64,000 bases of DNA from Rhodocollybia butyracea (GCA_015501585.1 JADNRY010000019.1:310001-374000); one strand, 5' to 3'; positions 1 through 13,005 are shown, counted from the first letter of the stretch. The notes: generated by a model from the sequence alone, not told the origin. Made by a program: numbers and translations.

Positions 1-190
1 AGACTGGGTTGTAGAGTAATATGATCTGTATAATTTACGACTAGCCTTTGGGACACTTAGTTAAAAGGGAATTTCTGTACCATTTTTCATGTCAGAAATG
101 GCCCATTGTTAACCGTGGTAAAAATAATCGCGCTTTATCACGACTTGTCACAAGAGACGTGACAACCGCGTCTTTTCTTTTCTCTCCACA

Positions 191-3100
191 ATGGCGAAAG
201 ATATTAAGGCCAAACCGAAAGGCCAACAGACAACTCTAGATGGTTTTGTGAAGGCTCCAAAGACCAAAAAACCATCCGAGGATGAAGATGTCTCTATGGG
301 CAGCGGCGACGAGGAGGACGCGCCGCCAGTGAAGAATACCTTCTCCAAAAACATGGACTCATCCAATCTTCCTCCTCTCAGCGATATCTCAGACATATTC
401 CATGACCTCGTCTCTCGAGCCGAAGGAATCAAGGACGTTGCTACTCGCCTTGAAGGACGAAAATTGCGCGTCGCCACTATGTGTTCCGGAACCGAATCAC
501 CGCTTCTTGCTCTCGAAATGATTCAACAAGCCCTGATATCGATTTTTGACAAGGAGCTAGAAATAGAACACGTATTTTCTTGCGAGATTGAGCCTCACAA
601 GCAAGGATATATCGAGAGAAACTTTTGGCCTCCAAAATTGTTTCGAGATGTTTGCGAGCTGGGCAACGATGAAGCGTACGGTTCTCTTGCGGAATTTTAC
701 GACAGCTCGCTAACGTCTCTCTCAGACACACCGCGTACGGTGCGTTAGCACCAGTACCAGGAAATGTCGACCTTCTGATAGCAGGAACTTCCTGCGTGGA
801 CTACTCTAATCTCAACAACGAAAAACAAGACATCGACGCGAATGGAGAATCTGGACGTACATTCCGTGGTATGATGGGATGGGTTACCAAGCACCGACCA
901 CCTATTGTCATCCTCGAGAACGTTTGCTCTGCACCTTGGGACCGAGTCAGAGAGAAATTCGAGAAACACAAGTATAGTGCTGTTCACATCCGGGTCGATA
1001 CGAAGCACTTTTACATTCCTCATACTCGTACGCGTGTCTATCTGATTGCAGTTGACCAAAAGAACTCGTCGATTCCCAAAAAGTGGAAGGAGGGTGTTGA
1101 GCGACTTAAACGTCCAGCTTCGTCTACCTTGGACGCGTTTCTTCTCCCAATGGACGACCCTCGTATCCACCACGCTCGTCAGAAGCTTGCTCAGGAAAGT
1201 TATAACGCCAGTGACCGTCGTACGGGTCGAACGATTGGGGTCGTTGCGAGTCTCGTCACCAACGGGCCCGTCTTGAGGAACAGCTGGGCTCTAAGCGTCC
1301 CCTGACTAGTTGGGATGAAGGTACGAGATATGATTTTACTTATCAAACAAGTCTAATACACTCTATAGGTGGTTCTTGCAAGGTACCTGACTATGCTTGG
1401 TCAGATTGGGCGCAAGGCCAAGTAGAGCGTGTTTGGGACCTGATGGACATTAGCCTTCTGCGCGATGGGAAGAAGGGTATTGATCCTTCTTATAAGACGT
1501 GAGTCGACTGTTTTTTCTTCCTAGTGATATGTTACATGAATCTCCCATAGTCAAGTTTGGAATCTTTCCCAGAACGTCGACAGGAGTATTGGGTCGGGCA
1601 AAGTCGGCATCTGCCCCTGCCTTACTCCTTCCATGATCCCTTACATCACCAATCGAGGAGGCCCAATGATTGGTCTGGAGGCACTCTCGATGCAGGGTCT
1701 TCCGGTTGACAAGTTGCTCCTCACACGAGAAACTGAAGATCAGCTCGCTGATCTTGCTGGGAATGCAATGTCGACCACCGTAGTCGGTGCCTGTATATTG
1801 GTTGCGTTGATTCAAGGTGCTTCGCTTCTCAAGAAAGGAGACGAGGAAGTTCACTACGGCGGGGCCGGTACAGCTCCAGAGATTAGAGAGACAATGGACG
1901 TTGATGAGACCTCTCCCGAACTCCCAGTCGAAAAACGTATTGTCGGAGAAGAGAGTTTACTTTTCAAACCCCTCGATCTTTCCACTACTGAGCAGCATGC
2001 CCTCAGTCAGCTGTTGGCTCTTGCTTCTCAAAGTGCTCGTCTGTGCCAGTGCGAAGGACGAACCGATACTACCACAAGACCGCTGTTCCGGTGCCAGGAT
2101 TGTGGCGCGTCTTCGTGCAAGAGGTGCGGTGGACGACCCGAACACAACTCCGAGCCCATCGATGTTGTAGCAAATCCCCGTCTTCTCCCACTCGATTTTG
2201 AAAAGGTTTTCAAATCTGCTCTGCCGATGTGCTTATCTTTGTCGAATATTACCGGCGAACTTCTTGATAACCTTGACGCCAGCGCTGTGAATGGGAAACG
2301 CTGGAAAGAGTGGCGATCCGCGGTTCTTGAAGCTTCGACCTCTGAATTACGATTCGTCGAGCTTAAGCGACAAGAAATCTGGATTGCTGTGTTTCGGTCG
2401 CACTATGGTTCGTTGGAATTACACCTACATCCACGACAAGCTGAGTGGAGATTGTTCGCGAAACCCAAAGACAGCGAACCAGCCAATGCTGAGATCAGAC
2501 AGATTCTTGAGAATCCTGTCGGTCGCTTGGTTTGCGAGGGTTCTTTGCTGACTGGTCAATGGGCCTTTGCTATACCACAATCCGCTGTGGTTGAGATCAC
2601 GATCGAAGGAACCGGGTCGTTGGTTCCCTCTTGGGAGGCACGACTTGGTTTGATGGGAGACGAGCTCAAGGACAAGACGGTCTGGTCCGAGCTCAAGGTT
2701 ACAGTTCCGGAGGCAGATAAACCTAAATTCGACCGTGATATATCTGGCTCTTATCGACTTCTTGATCGATGTGGAACGGCATGTAATGCGCTTCACCAAC
2801 AGCTGAATGGCGATGATCTCAGGCCAACCTTATACATGCTTTTGGTTCCCCATCGTACCAAAGACTCTGAAGACTGTTTCTTGTTCTCAACAGATACCAG
2901 GAGGCTTGAGTACGGCGAGACACGTCCACTTATCGCGAAACTACCCCCTAGCTGGCGCCAGTCGAGCACGAATGAGTCACAGAAGGTGGAGTGCACTTTA
3001 CCGTTCCAGTGGGTATCGGCAAGCACCATTACTTTACAAGTAAGTTTTTCTCGCCTTCAATTATCAGATCTGCATTGACATTATTTTTCAAGTCGACATT

Positions 3101-6100
3101 CACCCAAAATGCTAGATTCGGTATTCCAGCAAACTCTTTCGAAGTGACAGGCTCAAATGCTGCGTGCCAGCAAGCACATGCTCTCCTTTCTTGCAGTGTT
3201 CCTCTCCGAGACCAAAGCGGCCCAGAATGGCCATTGGATACTTGGGGGGAGGTGGATAAAATTCACGAGCGGGGAACGTTCCGTTCGATTGCTTGGCTCT
3301 TTGAGCGCATCAAGGATGTTTCGGAAAAATTCGCCGCGTGGCAGAAGGTTGAGGGATACGACCATTCCAACTGCGAGCGCTGTGCACCTACCGCCCCAGA
3401 AATTCGCTATGTTCAGGTGAAAAATAAGACCGTTGGAATAGAGGATCCTATTCAAGCTGGAGAGTACGAGCGTCGTCTAAAGAGCCGGCCGAGTCCTTTT
3501 GTCACACAGCTGAAGCTCACGAAGGAAGGCACAGGAAATGTCCGTATTGGCATTAACATCCCATCTCTGCTCCACCGTGCATTGTCCCGGCTACCATCCG
3601 AAGGCCGTGACGAGGAGCCCGTTCTTTCTTGGAGATTGGATACTAACTTCACTCCTGCTGCATCTATCAGTCTTCCCAAGTTTACCATTATGAGCAACAA
3701 AAACGACAAATCACACGCGCAGCCCCCAAGCTTCAAGCTTCCTTTACGAGTGGAACAAACTCGGTCTTTGGAATGGATGATCCGTCAGGAGGACCCCAAC
3801 GCTGAACCGTTTATTGAGGAGGAGGTTTCCGAAGCTGTGTTGGATCCTCTTGGATGGAGGGCTGAAGGGCTCGCCGAGCGCCAGTTCGTGTTCGAGGTGG
3901 GGTTCTGGCCGATCAAGTTGGATATGGAAAGACAGCTATCACTCTGGCTCTCATTGATAGCACCTGGAAGAAGGACCAAGCTGAGTTTGCCAAACAAGCG
4001 CTAGTTGACGGGAAAATATCCCTGAAAGGCACACTTGTCGTTGTGCCTCCTCATCTTACCAGACAGTGGGATTCCGAAGTCCGGAAATTCACCGGGAAGC
4101 GATTCAAGACGCTGGTGTTGGCAACTGTTTCGAATCTCAACTCCGCCACTATTGAGGATTTCGAAGAGGCAGATATCATTATCGTTGCTTCTAACATATT
4201 CAAAAGCAACGTTTACCTGGAAAACCTCTCGTCTTTTGCTGGCGTCGGTGCTCTTCCATTGAAAGATGGTCGCCACTTTAACGACCACCTGCGAAAGGTT
4301 TCGTCGGCTCTGAAGGCTCAGGTAGATCGTCTCCGAGATGAGGGTGCCGAAGCTGTCAAAGACGAGATCGAGCAAGGCCGTAAACGAGGTACGTATTATC
4401 GTGGTTTTGTGCGCTCAGACATTCGGTAACCTGCATCACAGTTGAAGAAGAGGCGGCTCAAGCAGCACAGGTGCAGCTGAAGAGGCTGAAGGGTAAATCC
4501 TATCGTGACGCAGTTGAAGCAGTTGTACCGGAAGAGGAGAAGGAGGAGAAAAAGGAGCAGGAAGAAGATAGAGGGGTGGTCAAGGTGAAGAAGACCCGTA
4601 CCATCATGGATTCCGTGGAAATTCCTGTTTATCGCAAGAGTCCCGAGTCCATGGCAAGCTCGACAGTTCTGCCATCTACGGACAATTCATCTGAACCTGA
4701 CGAAGGGGGAGACTCTGACGCCTCGGAGGCTCCAAAGACCCGAGTCCGACGCGCTGCCACTCGCAAGTCTGCCATAATCCTCTCTGATGGCGAGTCCTCC
4801 AGCGAGGAGGCCCCTCAAGTCCTGTCAAGAAAGAAGAAACTTGTTAAAAACGGCCGTGGTCGGAAACAATCTCAATCTAAACGGGCCAAGTCTGACGACG
4901 ATGACGATAGCTTCGCTGAGGATACGAGCGATGCGGAGGTCTCGGATGAGGGAAATTCTTCTGCACCTCCCTCTGAAGATGATGCTCCCGCTCCGAAGTC
5001 GAAACCCAAAAAGAAAGTCGTAAAGAAACAACGTCCGTCCATGACTCCTAGCGCCACCACTGACGACGATATGGACGTTGATGACTCTCCTAAACCTTCG
5101 ACGAAGAAAGTCAAACGCAAGGCGATTAACGATGGGAACCGTCCCGCGAAGAAACAGCGTATTGACAGTGATCCATGGAAGCTAGGGTCAGCTGCAGTTC
5201 GCCGGGAGTATACCCAAATGCACGCCCCGCCTTTGGAGATATTCTTTTTCCCTCGGATTGTCACCGATGAATACACCTATCTTGAAGGGAAGGTACTTGC
5301 CTTACTAACTAACCTTACTGGCAAACGACTATGGGTACTGTCTGGGACTCCTCCTATTCATGACTTCGGCGCACTGAAGACCATATCCGCGTTTCTGGAC
5401 GTACATCTTGGTATCGATGACGATGGGGAGGGAACATCGGCGGAGGTCAAGAAACGAAAACGGGAACGAACTGGTGAGATATGATGTCTTTTGACCTCTG
5501 AAGAAGGCTCATATATTTGTCTAGACGTCGAGAAATTCCACTCTTTCCGTGAGGTTCATACTTTGGAATGGCATGCACACCGCCATGAAGTTGGTCAACG
5601 ATTCTTAGACCGTTTCGTAAGACAGGTAAGGTGCACGATACTGCTGTCATATTCTGATATTCAAAATGCCCGTCGCAGAACATCGCAGAAATCGATGAAA
5701 TCCCATTTGAAATATTGACTCGTAAAATCAATCTACCGGCCGCGGAGAGAGCGATTTACCTCGAACTGGAACACTATTTACGTGCCCTTGAAATGACGGT
5801 GAAGCGCGGGAAGAAGACCGAGAGTGACCGCGAAAAGCGGGTAGCGCAGTCACTGGGAGAGAGCAAGTGAGTCCCTTACATTGAAGTAATGAAGCCACAT
5901 CCTAACTCTGTCTCAAAGATCTGCTGAAGAGGCCCTTCTTAAACGTTGCTCGCATTTCGAAGTTGAGGCCAACAACGAAAACGCTATGAAAGCCTGCGAT
6001 GTCATTGTTAAGGAACGACAAAAGCAGCTCAACGAATGCAAGGAAAATTTGCTTTCTGCGATCAAAGATGGCGTCAAAAGAGAGAAGGAGTTGAACAAAA

Positions 6101-7144
6101 AGCTCAACAATGCTGGTGCCGAATCGTTGTTTGTTGAATGGCTTCGAGTTTCTCGTACGGAGGGTGCTGGCGATGAAGAGGCGACAGAGATCATCCAGGC
6201 TCTCATCGAAAAGGCAGACGCGCCGGCGTCGAAGAAGGCTCGCAAGGAGGATGTGAACCTGTCCGAGGCCATCAAAGCCCAGATTTGGGAACATAGGGAG
6301 AAAACTCACGAAATACGACGCCTGACGAAAGAGCTCGTTGGTCGAGTCCGGTCTTTGCGTTATTTCACAGTTGTGCGGGATTTGCAGAAGCAGCGAGAGA
6401 AACCTCCCGTCCTATCTTGCCCCGGCTGCAATCGTGAGAAGCTCGCTATTGAGGAGGCTGCTGTGCTATCTTCTTGTGGTCATATTGGCTGTAATGACTG
6501 CGTTAGGTCCTTTGCGGACAAGGAAGAATGCGTTCACTCCACCTCGGGAGGTTGCCGATCTGCAGCTCGGGTTATCAACATCGTGAAGGCTGAAACTCTA
6601 GGCGTTGACGATGTGGAGCGCGATGGCAAGGGTAAGCACTTTGGGATGAAGCTTGAAGAGGTTGTGAAATTAATCAAGTACGTTGTCCCCCTCATGGTCA
6701 AAAAGTCAGAGACGCTAACATTGTTTCAGGAAAGAGATTCCGAAAGAGGAACGAATCCTCGTCTTCGTTCAGTTCCCCGATCTGATGAAAAAGGTCACTG
6801 AAGCGTTTGACCACCACAAAATTCCATTCTTGGAGATTCGGGGCAGTGCGTCGCAGAAGAGCAAGAATCTGGAGAAATTCCAAAACGACAGCAAAGAGCG
6901 CGTGCTTTTATTGAACGTCATGGATGAGAGTGCTAGCGGGGCCAATCTGACATCCGCAAACCATGCTGTTTTCCTTTCACCTTTACTTGCGCCATCTCAG
7001 GAAATTTACGATGCTTGCGAAACTCAAGCTATAGGCCGTTTGGTTCGCTATGGGCAAACGAAGCTTGTCAAAATCTATCGGTTCTTGACTCAGGATACAA
7101 TCGACGAGCAGATCGACGAACAGAGGAAAGGTCGTAAACCTTGA
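191..7144 (+). CDS. DNMT5: DNMT5-type cytosine methyltransferase / RING / SNF2 ATPase fusion
   Basis: The family maintains CG methylation with an ATP-driven SNF2 motor, in the nucleus. Ten exons by hand: 191-675, 726-1320, 1369-1498, 1551-3039, 3093-4388, 4442-5473, 5525-5625, 5679-5866, 5919-6677, 6730-7144; about 2163 aa. Methyltransferase motif I is near residues 93-108 (ATMCSGTESPL), the catalytic Cys near 185 (AGTSCVDYSNLN), ENV at 226-228, and the target-recognition and motif X part near 1.63-1.80 kb (NRGGPMIGLEALSMQGLP). A Walker A (ADQVGYGKT) is near residue 1175, a DEYT box near 1608, SGTPP near 1632, a Cys/His RING near 1940-1985 and helicase motif VI (AIGRLVRYGQ) near 2124. Residues 13-20 (QTTLDGFV) resemble a PCNA-binding PIP box; no chromodomain is seen. 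Two places (about 1222-1230 and 3888-3895) each need one extra base to stay in frame. A RAD8-like relative is the alternative name. Confidence 0.9.
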
Positions 7145-7554
7145 GTTGGGTTTGGATAAATGGCACAAATAACGTACACATCGCTTTGTTGTAGATGTAG
7201 ATGTATCTAACGCATTTGTATAACTATAGTTTCGCAATTAATCAAAGGACTTTATCAGACTTTATCACGTAGGACGTATGCCGATTAGTTCTGGGGTAGG
7301 AGGAAACACAATGACCAACTTCAAGCGAAAGTTTGGGATGCAAACGAAGGGATGTAGGCCTGTTCGGGTGAAGATGGTTACGGAACTGGATACCGTCGCG
7401 TACTTATTCGTCCAAAAACCTGCTAGAATCTAGAAGTATTCCACAGAAGCACGGTAACGGTGGGACACAGGCTGAATTAACATTGAAAGACTACTATAGC
7501 TACAGCTGGTTAAGGAATAACATACAAAGATTGAGTCCGAATAGAAGGGTCCAT
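7145..7554. other. Convergent intergenic spacer
   Basis: This 410 bp lies between the stop codons of the DNMT5-like gene and CRIPT, which converge here. It should hold both 3' untranslated regions. I see no ORF, RNA gene or repeat I can support. Confidence 0.6.
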
Positions 7555-8010
7555 TTATTTGCTAGACATTACATATCCTGTTGTATCCAGGATTTGCTTT
7601 CCACAGATTGAACAGAGGCCCTTCTTATACGCACACCCTAAGAATGGAGATGAAAACTCGCTCATAGAAGAGATAATAATAAGAACCATGGCAGTATTTT
7701 GCTGTATTCTGAGTACACGGTTGCTTGCAATCCTTGCACTTTCCTTGATAAGGCTGTACAAATTGTCAGTCGTAATAATCACAGCATCAACATTCGATAT
7801 ACGCACTTGAAACCGGTTCTTGGAGCTTCCTGGCCTCCCTAACAGTTTGTTTTCCCCGACTTTTCTAGAACCATCTTTGATACTTGAGGAACTGGCTGTA
7901 AAAGGATCGGGCGCAGCGACTTTGGAAAGTTTCTGGAATGTTTATGTTAGCGGACAACGGAATATAAGATAGATGTGTATAGCTACCTTTTCGCACTTTT
8001 TGCAAACCAT
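7555..8010 (-). CDS. CRIPT: CRIPT-family cysteine-rich protein
   Basis: CRIPT is a small zinc-binding protein, first described as a PDZ-binding factor in animals and also found in the minor spliceosome. Fungal roles are little studied. Four exons on the minus strand (8010-7987, 7932-7807, 7753-7687, 7637-7555) give exactly 99 aa, the usual family size of about 100. The product begins MVCKKCEKKLSKVAAPDPF and carries paired CxxC motifs: CKDC, YCHGCAYKKG and CSICGKQILD. The C-terminal block GCAYKKGLCSICGKQILDT is the family signature. The start is fixed by the first CxxC sitting right after the initiator Met. It is divergent from URA5 and convergent with the DNMT5-like gene. Confidence 0.93.
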
Positions 8011-8348
8011 CCTAGAACAATCCTAGCCCAGAAACTTAGTATACAGGCGATATAGGTAGTAGAACAAGAACAAGCTTTAATTAGCAAACACGCTACAATG
8101 GGTAGCTGAGTAAGGAACGTTAGCGCCGGATGGCTCATTTTCATACATGTGATCACAATAGCTTCTTGAAGTACTCCTGGAAGTATTGCAACCAAAGAAC
8201 TCGATAGCTGGATTCTGTCATTCATTTCCTCGAAAACCAAATAATCTAGCAGTTTAGCACGACCAGGTAGATAAAGGATGAGGCTTGGAAAACCCAAGAG
8301 CATGTCACGTGCGCGTCTATAGTCTGAAAAACAGTCATTTCATCCACC
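8011..8348. promoter_or_regulatory. Shared divergent promoter of CRIPT and URA5
   Basis: Start codons of CRIPT (minus, 8010) and URA5 (plus, 8349) face away from each other across 338 bp, so this segment must hold both promoters. A hydrophobic open frame runs through it on the minus strand (about 7983-8303), but it overlaps CRIPT exon 1 and has no family match, so I treat it as chance. Confidence 0.6.
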
Positions 8349-9331
8349 ATGTCTACTCTCGAATCGTACCAAATCGAGCTAATCAACAAGGCTATGGTGT
8401 GTGGGGCGCTGAAGTTTGGAAGATTTACACTCAAATCAGGACGGTAAGTCCTCGCATTTTTAAGTTTTTTATGGTTCTTTTTACTTTGGGGGTACTTGAA
8501 GGACCTCGCTTTGGTGCTATTTTCCATAGTGAATCCTGTATGAAATCGTTGTCTTTCCAACTTCCGGCACTCAACGCTATGTGCTCTTATCTTGTGTTTC
8601 CATTTCTTGTTCTTTTATGATTTTGCTTAGTCTTTGCTTATCCGTGAACGTTGTTCTCTTCGACGTCCAATAATTCTGCTACTCCGCGCTTCTACGTGAC
8701 GCCTCAACCTAAAATTCGCTGCAAAACATATAGAACCTCTCCATACTTCTTCAACGCAGGCCTTCTTTCCTCCGGCCCGATCCTCGCTATTCTCTCAGAG
8801 GCCTATGCTGGGACCATTGTCGCCGCCCAACAGTCATCAGATTCAAACATCTCACCACTACCCTCCTTTGACGTATTGTTTGGGCCAGCCTACAAAGCAA
8901 TTCCTTTTGCTGCATCTACCGCTCTAACCCTCCACACCGCACATTCAATTTCCGTTGGATTCGCCTATAACCGCAAAGAAGCCAAAGATCACGGAGAAGG
9001 AGGGTCTATTGTTGGGGTGCCGCTTAAAGGCCAGAAAGTCGTGATTCTAGACGATGTGATGACTGCAGGAACAGCCGTAAGGGAGGCTATCGAATTGGTC
9101 CGGAAGGAAGGCGGAGAAGTCGTCGGAGTTGTACAGTGTTTAGATCGGGAAGAAGTTGGGAAGGATGGTGTTAGCAGTACCACAAGAGAGGTGGAAAAAT
9201 TAATTGGAGCCGGGAGAGTCAAGGCGATTCTGAGGATGAGAGATTTAATTGAATGGTTGGCACGAGAAGGCAGGACGACAGAAGTTGAGGCAATGCGAGA
9301 ATATAGGGAGAAGTACGGATTGAAGGACTAG
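8349..9331 (+). CDS. URA5: Orotate phosphoribosyltransferase
   Basis: This enzyme joins orotate to PRPP to form OMP in cytosolic pyrimidine synthesis. Two exons, 8349-8443 and 8734-9331, separated by a 290 nt intron that is long for this window, give 230 aa, the family's normal size. The N-terminus (MSTLESYQIELINKAM) leads into the conserved LKFGRFTLKSGRTSPYFFNA, which is cut by the intron inside the Arg codon. The PRPP-binding loop VVILDDVMTAGTAVREA is near residues 127-143. The C-terminus ends in an acidic and basic helix, as in yeast Ura5/Ura10. The gene looks complete and undisturbed. Confidence 0.95.
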
Positions 9332-10096
9332 ATGCCGCAGTATGGTGTATCTACTTCGTTATATGGATCTGAAAGACGCCAAACATTGGCACTCAGAGTT
9401 ATCATGTCGTGGGGAGCATTTTCAACTCGCACATAAAGCGACATAGTCAACCATGCGAACCTCATCGACGCGGTTCCCCAAATTCACAAGACTTATCCTT
9501 CCCCACCAGTAGCCTTCAGATGGGTGGAATAGGTGCGCCAAACCACCGGGACAACTTCCAACTTGAGCTTCTGCTACGGAAGAACTGTTAGAGTTACAGA
9601 GTGGTTCACAAAAAGATTATTATGTTCGTGTGGATGTCTGTCGAGTTGGATTCTCTTGGATGTTTGGTGGATCATAGATCATAATGATATGAACAACTTG
9701 ACCGGTCGGTGCATAAGTCAAGCGATGCTGATCCAGGCAGAGCACAACAGTCCACTTTTATACGGGCAAGGGCTTGATGGTTTCTAGGGTTAAGAACATC
9801 GAGACGAGCTCGCCGTTGAGGTGTTTCGGGATATAGTGTCGTGGTAGAGCTTGCCATGCGATTGATATCCTATTGTATCCGGAACGGTGCCTTGAGTGAT
9901 ACTACCAGCGGCGTGGGCGTGGGCAGTAGTGTTGACAGGAAAATTATCGATTATGTCTTCTGCTCATGTTGACAGTCGTGAAGTAGGCAGTAAGTAAACT
10001 AGTTGTGCGAGAAGGAGGCCCATGTGGACTTTCAGCGTAGCCTGTATAGTGAACATCAAGTATTAAGACACGAAAGCTATGAAGCGAGCACGTAAC
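9332..10096. other. Spacer, possibly with the 3' exon of the next minus-strand gene
   Basis: No complete gene is recognisable. A clean GTAAGT donor on the minus strand at 10100-10095 shows that the gene upstream continues into this stretch. One acceptor choice near 10036 gives about 28 more codons before a stop near 9950, but it is not unique. Confidence 0.35.
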
Positions 10097-10729
10097 TTAC
10101 ATCCCAAACTTCCTCAGTGTATCCAGCGCAAGATGATCACGCTCGTTGAGGACTCTATCTCCGAGCCAATGCCAGAACGTTAGCATTACGATTTTATCCA
10201 CAAGCTCCGCAGCAAGTTTCGACAAGAAAGCTCTAGTTTTGAATGTGTGGGCGCGGACCGGTATGGGTTCTGGCAAACGGGTGTATTTCGTGTCTGTCTT
10301 GTTCTTTGAGTTTTTCATTGATTTTCCTCCGCTCAATCTGCCTTGTGAGCTATGCATACGAGCAGCCGTTCCGTTGGGTACCGCACGACGAGCTGTTTGG
10401 CGTTGCCGAGGCCTAATAGTAACTTGGTGCGAACTTAGGGTGATATAGACGCCCGTTGTTCTCATCAGTATGACATTTCTTGACACCTGCTGTAGCTGCG
10501 ACGAGACCTTGAGCAAACCTTGAAGCTCGTTCGGTCCTGCCGCATAGGTTCGTATACGTTTGTATGCGACTTGAAACAAAGTCAACTTTCCCTGCAGCGG
10601 AGTTTTAAAAAAATCTATGTTGGGTCCCACGAACCTTTGCCATTCTGCGCCAAGGGCCAAACGCGTACTACAGTATCCAATGTCTTCCTTGTATTGTCCT
10701 AATCGCCTTTTTCTTTTTTGGTCACTCAA
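10097..10729 (-). CDS. Hypothetical basic protein, ends uncertain
   Basis: A 210-codon open frame with no recognised domain. It is rich in Lys and Arg (QKRKRRL near its upstream end), has a Ser/Asn/Lys-rich middle and a more ordered tail containing LSKLAAELVDKIVMLTFWHW. It has no ATG at its upstream edge; the tract opens with TTG, so the true start is either an internal ATG or lies in an unseen upstream exon. At the other end a consensus GTAAGT donor follows codon 210, so it is probably one exon of a spliced gene. I cannot assign a function. Confidence 0.35.
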   Translation of the reverse strand: MSDQKRKRRLGQYKEDIGYCSTRLALGAEWQRFVGPNIDFFKTPLQGKLTLFQVAYKRIRTYAAGPNELQGLLKVSSQLQQVSRNVILMRTTGVYITLSSHQVTIRPRQRQTARRAVPNGTAARMHSSQGRLSGGKSMKNSKNKTDTKYTRLPEPIPVRAHTFKTRAFLSKLAAELVDKIVMLTFWHWLGDRVLNERDHLALDTLRKFGM

Positions 10730-11251
10730 CTCGTTGCAATGATGCCTTACAATAAACTATATAGACATCTAGCTCGGGAGTAAACGATATGATATGTACC
10801 CGGTTTCTGGTACGCTTTTGCCATATTCGCTGGTATCAAGAACGGAAAGTATCGTCCCAACTAAAGGATCTTATTGTCCGTTGTTTTTTGACTCGTCTTT
10901 CACTAAACTTTACTTTACTCCACGCAAACTAATCTCTATATCGTTGACATGACACCGTTTAGAAACGTATGAAAACACTCATGCAAACGCTTCACAAAAG
11001 TTTTTTTTTTTCAAGCCTGTTTTGTGATCCGCAACAAGTAACGAATAATATCAACAATTTCTCGGATGGGGTTCAAAAACAACGAAGTCAAGTTTCGCTC
11101 CTTGAGGCTATGACCGTTCTCCGACGTAAAAGAGCAACCTTTTTATTTTTTATTTTGCTCTCTTGTCTTTTGAAAAATCGACCAGCAATGGATCGAGGTA
11201 TAAAATGTCTGGTCTGTATCCTGGAGCTACAGACTCACTGGACTTTGTATC
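10730..11251. promoter_or_regulatory. Upstream region of the F-box gene
   Basis: No gene is seen. A TATA-like tataaaa lies at about 11200-11206, some 50 bp before the ATG of the F-box gene. Oligo-T tracts occur near 11000 and 11145. The TATA assignment is inference from position. Confidence 0.35.
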
Positions 11252-13005
11252 ATGTCTCCTCATCGACAGACCAGAATACGTCGCTTCAAGATATCCGATG
11301 ACATTCTGCTCACGATTTTGGAGTATCTTGATCCTCCCTCTCTATGGAGAGCGTGTAAGGTCTGGTTTCGCGGCCCCCTCTTCCCTTGTACACCGTCTAA
11401 CCCTTTGTACTCTAGGCTTTTCGACGAGTGCACGCGCTTGCAATGGAGTACCAGTCTCTCCGATACAAATACGAACTTGCAATTTCTGGAATGAAGGACG
11501 GTCCTGTTGCGTACTCCAAGGCCTCCCCCATCTCGAGGCTCCAGCTTCTCCTTACTTACAGGAAGGATTGGCTTGACCTCGTTTGGACTCACGAACACCG
11601 ACTCCAGATTCCTGTGCCTGCACAGGTCGGTGAGTCTGGAGGGTTCGTTCATCAAATTCACAACCACGGGGCCTACAGCACCCTGGAGCTCTCCGAACTT
11701 CCGTCGTGCAGGAAGAATCGCCCCCCGGCCCTTACTCGCCACCTTAAATTTACCACATCAACGATCGATCGCGTTGCTGTTGACCTCGTCCAGGTCCTGA
11801 TCGTCACCGCTCACATCTTCAGGCTCGTACTTGCCTTGCCATCCAGTCTTCCCCTCATTGATGTGCCATTATTGTTATCTTCTTTAGTTACCAAGGTCAA
11901 ATCGGTATCCAGCTCCATTTTAGGGACCTTTGGACCTTTGACAAGCACCCTCGTGCTCGGGCCTTGACTTACGACTTCTCCAGTCAAGTTCCTATGAGTA
12001 CTGCTATCGCCCGCTTGGATGTCGTTCTATGTGGCTCAAAGTTGGCTGTATCCCTCGAGCTATCGGGAGGAAGAACCAAGCACTTGATTTTAAGCTGGTG
12101 GACTTTCGACGCACGCGTAAGTGAATACATCTATAATCTTGGCTTCCATTTTCATTCCTTTGCTTCTAGTGGCTCGATGACCAGGATATCCAATTTCTTG
12201 ATGAGACTTATCTTTTCGGAGTTGGTAGCCGGTCGGGTACTGCTATTTTGAGCCTCTACAATATCTCTAAAGTGACATCCGTCTCGGTCGTTCGTGAATT
12301 CGAGCTCCCGGGAACCTGGTCCGATACTACCATGAGATTTTCTACCAACTCGTCTCCTAGGTCCGACGTTTATCAAACGTCGGATGCTTTATTCTATACC
12401 GCGCCTGAAACTCGCGTTTTGGCTATCTCTTCTATCCCAACTGTCATTTCCCGCTCGGGATATTACCCGGTAAACTGGCTCTTCCTTAAAGAGACTTACT
12501 TTCGATATCCTTCTCGCAAGGACGGATTCCGCATTTTATGGAGGCAGTGGGGTCAATATTGTATCATCAAGGAGATAGAGACCACCCCTGGCGCTATTCG
12601 CGGTCCGTACGTGGTGGGGACAAAGGTTTTTTATGTTGAGAACGCTCCTGCTCAGACCTCGAGAAATCATGGACATAGTCGCTCAGCTCGCTTGCGTGTC
12701 ATTGATTTTTCGCCGTTCTCCGAGTCGGTCGAACCCCCAAGAGGATGGAGCTCTATTGGACCGCGGTCGAACCTCATTCCAACTGAGAGTAGCAGGTCCA
12801 TCCCGTCTTCCTCGGTAGACGGCCTGCCCATCAAAGACGCAAACGCTACTGAAGACAACGTTGTGCTCTTTTTGGTAAGTTTTCCTAATCTTCTCCATCA
12901 CCAGCGAACTGAATAAGCTTACAGGAGGCTCGCCAAGGTTATCAATCTGTCAATATACTCACTTTTGGTGCGCCCGTCAGTGGCTCTAGTCGAATGCGTC
13001 GTTAA
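11252..13005 (+). CDS. F-box domain protein
   Basis: F-box proteins link substrates to SCF ubiquitin ligases through Skp1. The N-terminus contains the F-box core ISDDILLTILEYLDPPSLWR near residues 14-33, continuing after intron 1 into AFRRVHALAMEYQSLRYKY. Clear introns: 11360-11415, 12117-12169 and 12875-12923. A further intron of about 50 nt must lie between 11827 and 11912, because the frame changes there; 11863-11912 and 11846-11895 both restore it. The body (HFRDLWTFDKHPRARAL, then LAISSIPTVISRSGYYPV) resembles the beta-rich C-terminal part of the large F-box families of Agaricomycetes. The last exon ends GAPVSGSSRMRR. About 520 aa. The substrate is unknown. Confidence 0.75.

Noticed and set aside
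1450..1854. Long minus-strand open frame opposite the DNMT5-like gene
   Set aside because: It is the antisense shadow of a conserved methyltransferase exon.
7983..8303. 106-codon hydrophobic open frame on the minus strand
   Set aside because: It overlaps CRIPT exon 1 and lies in the divergent promoter; no family features and no coding logic.
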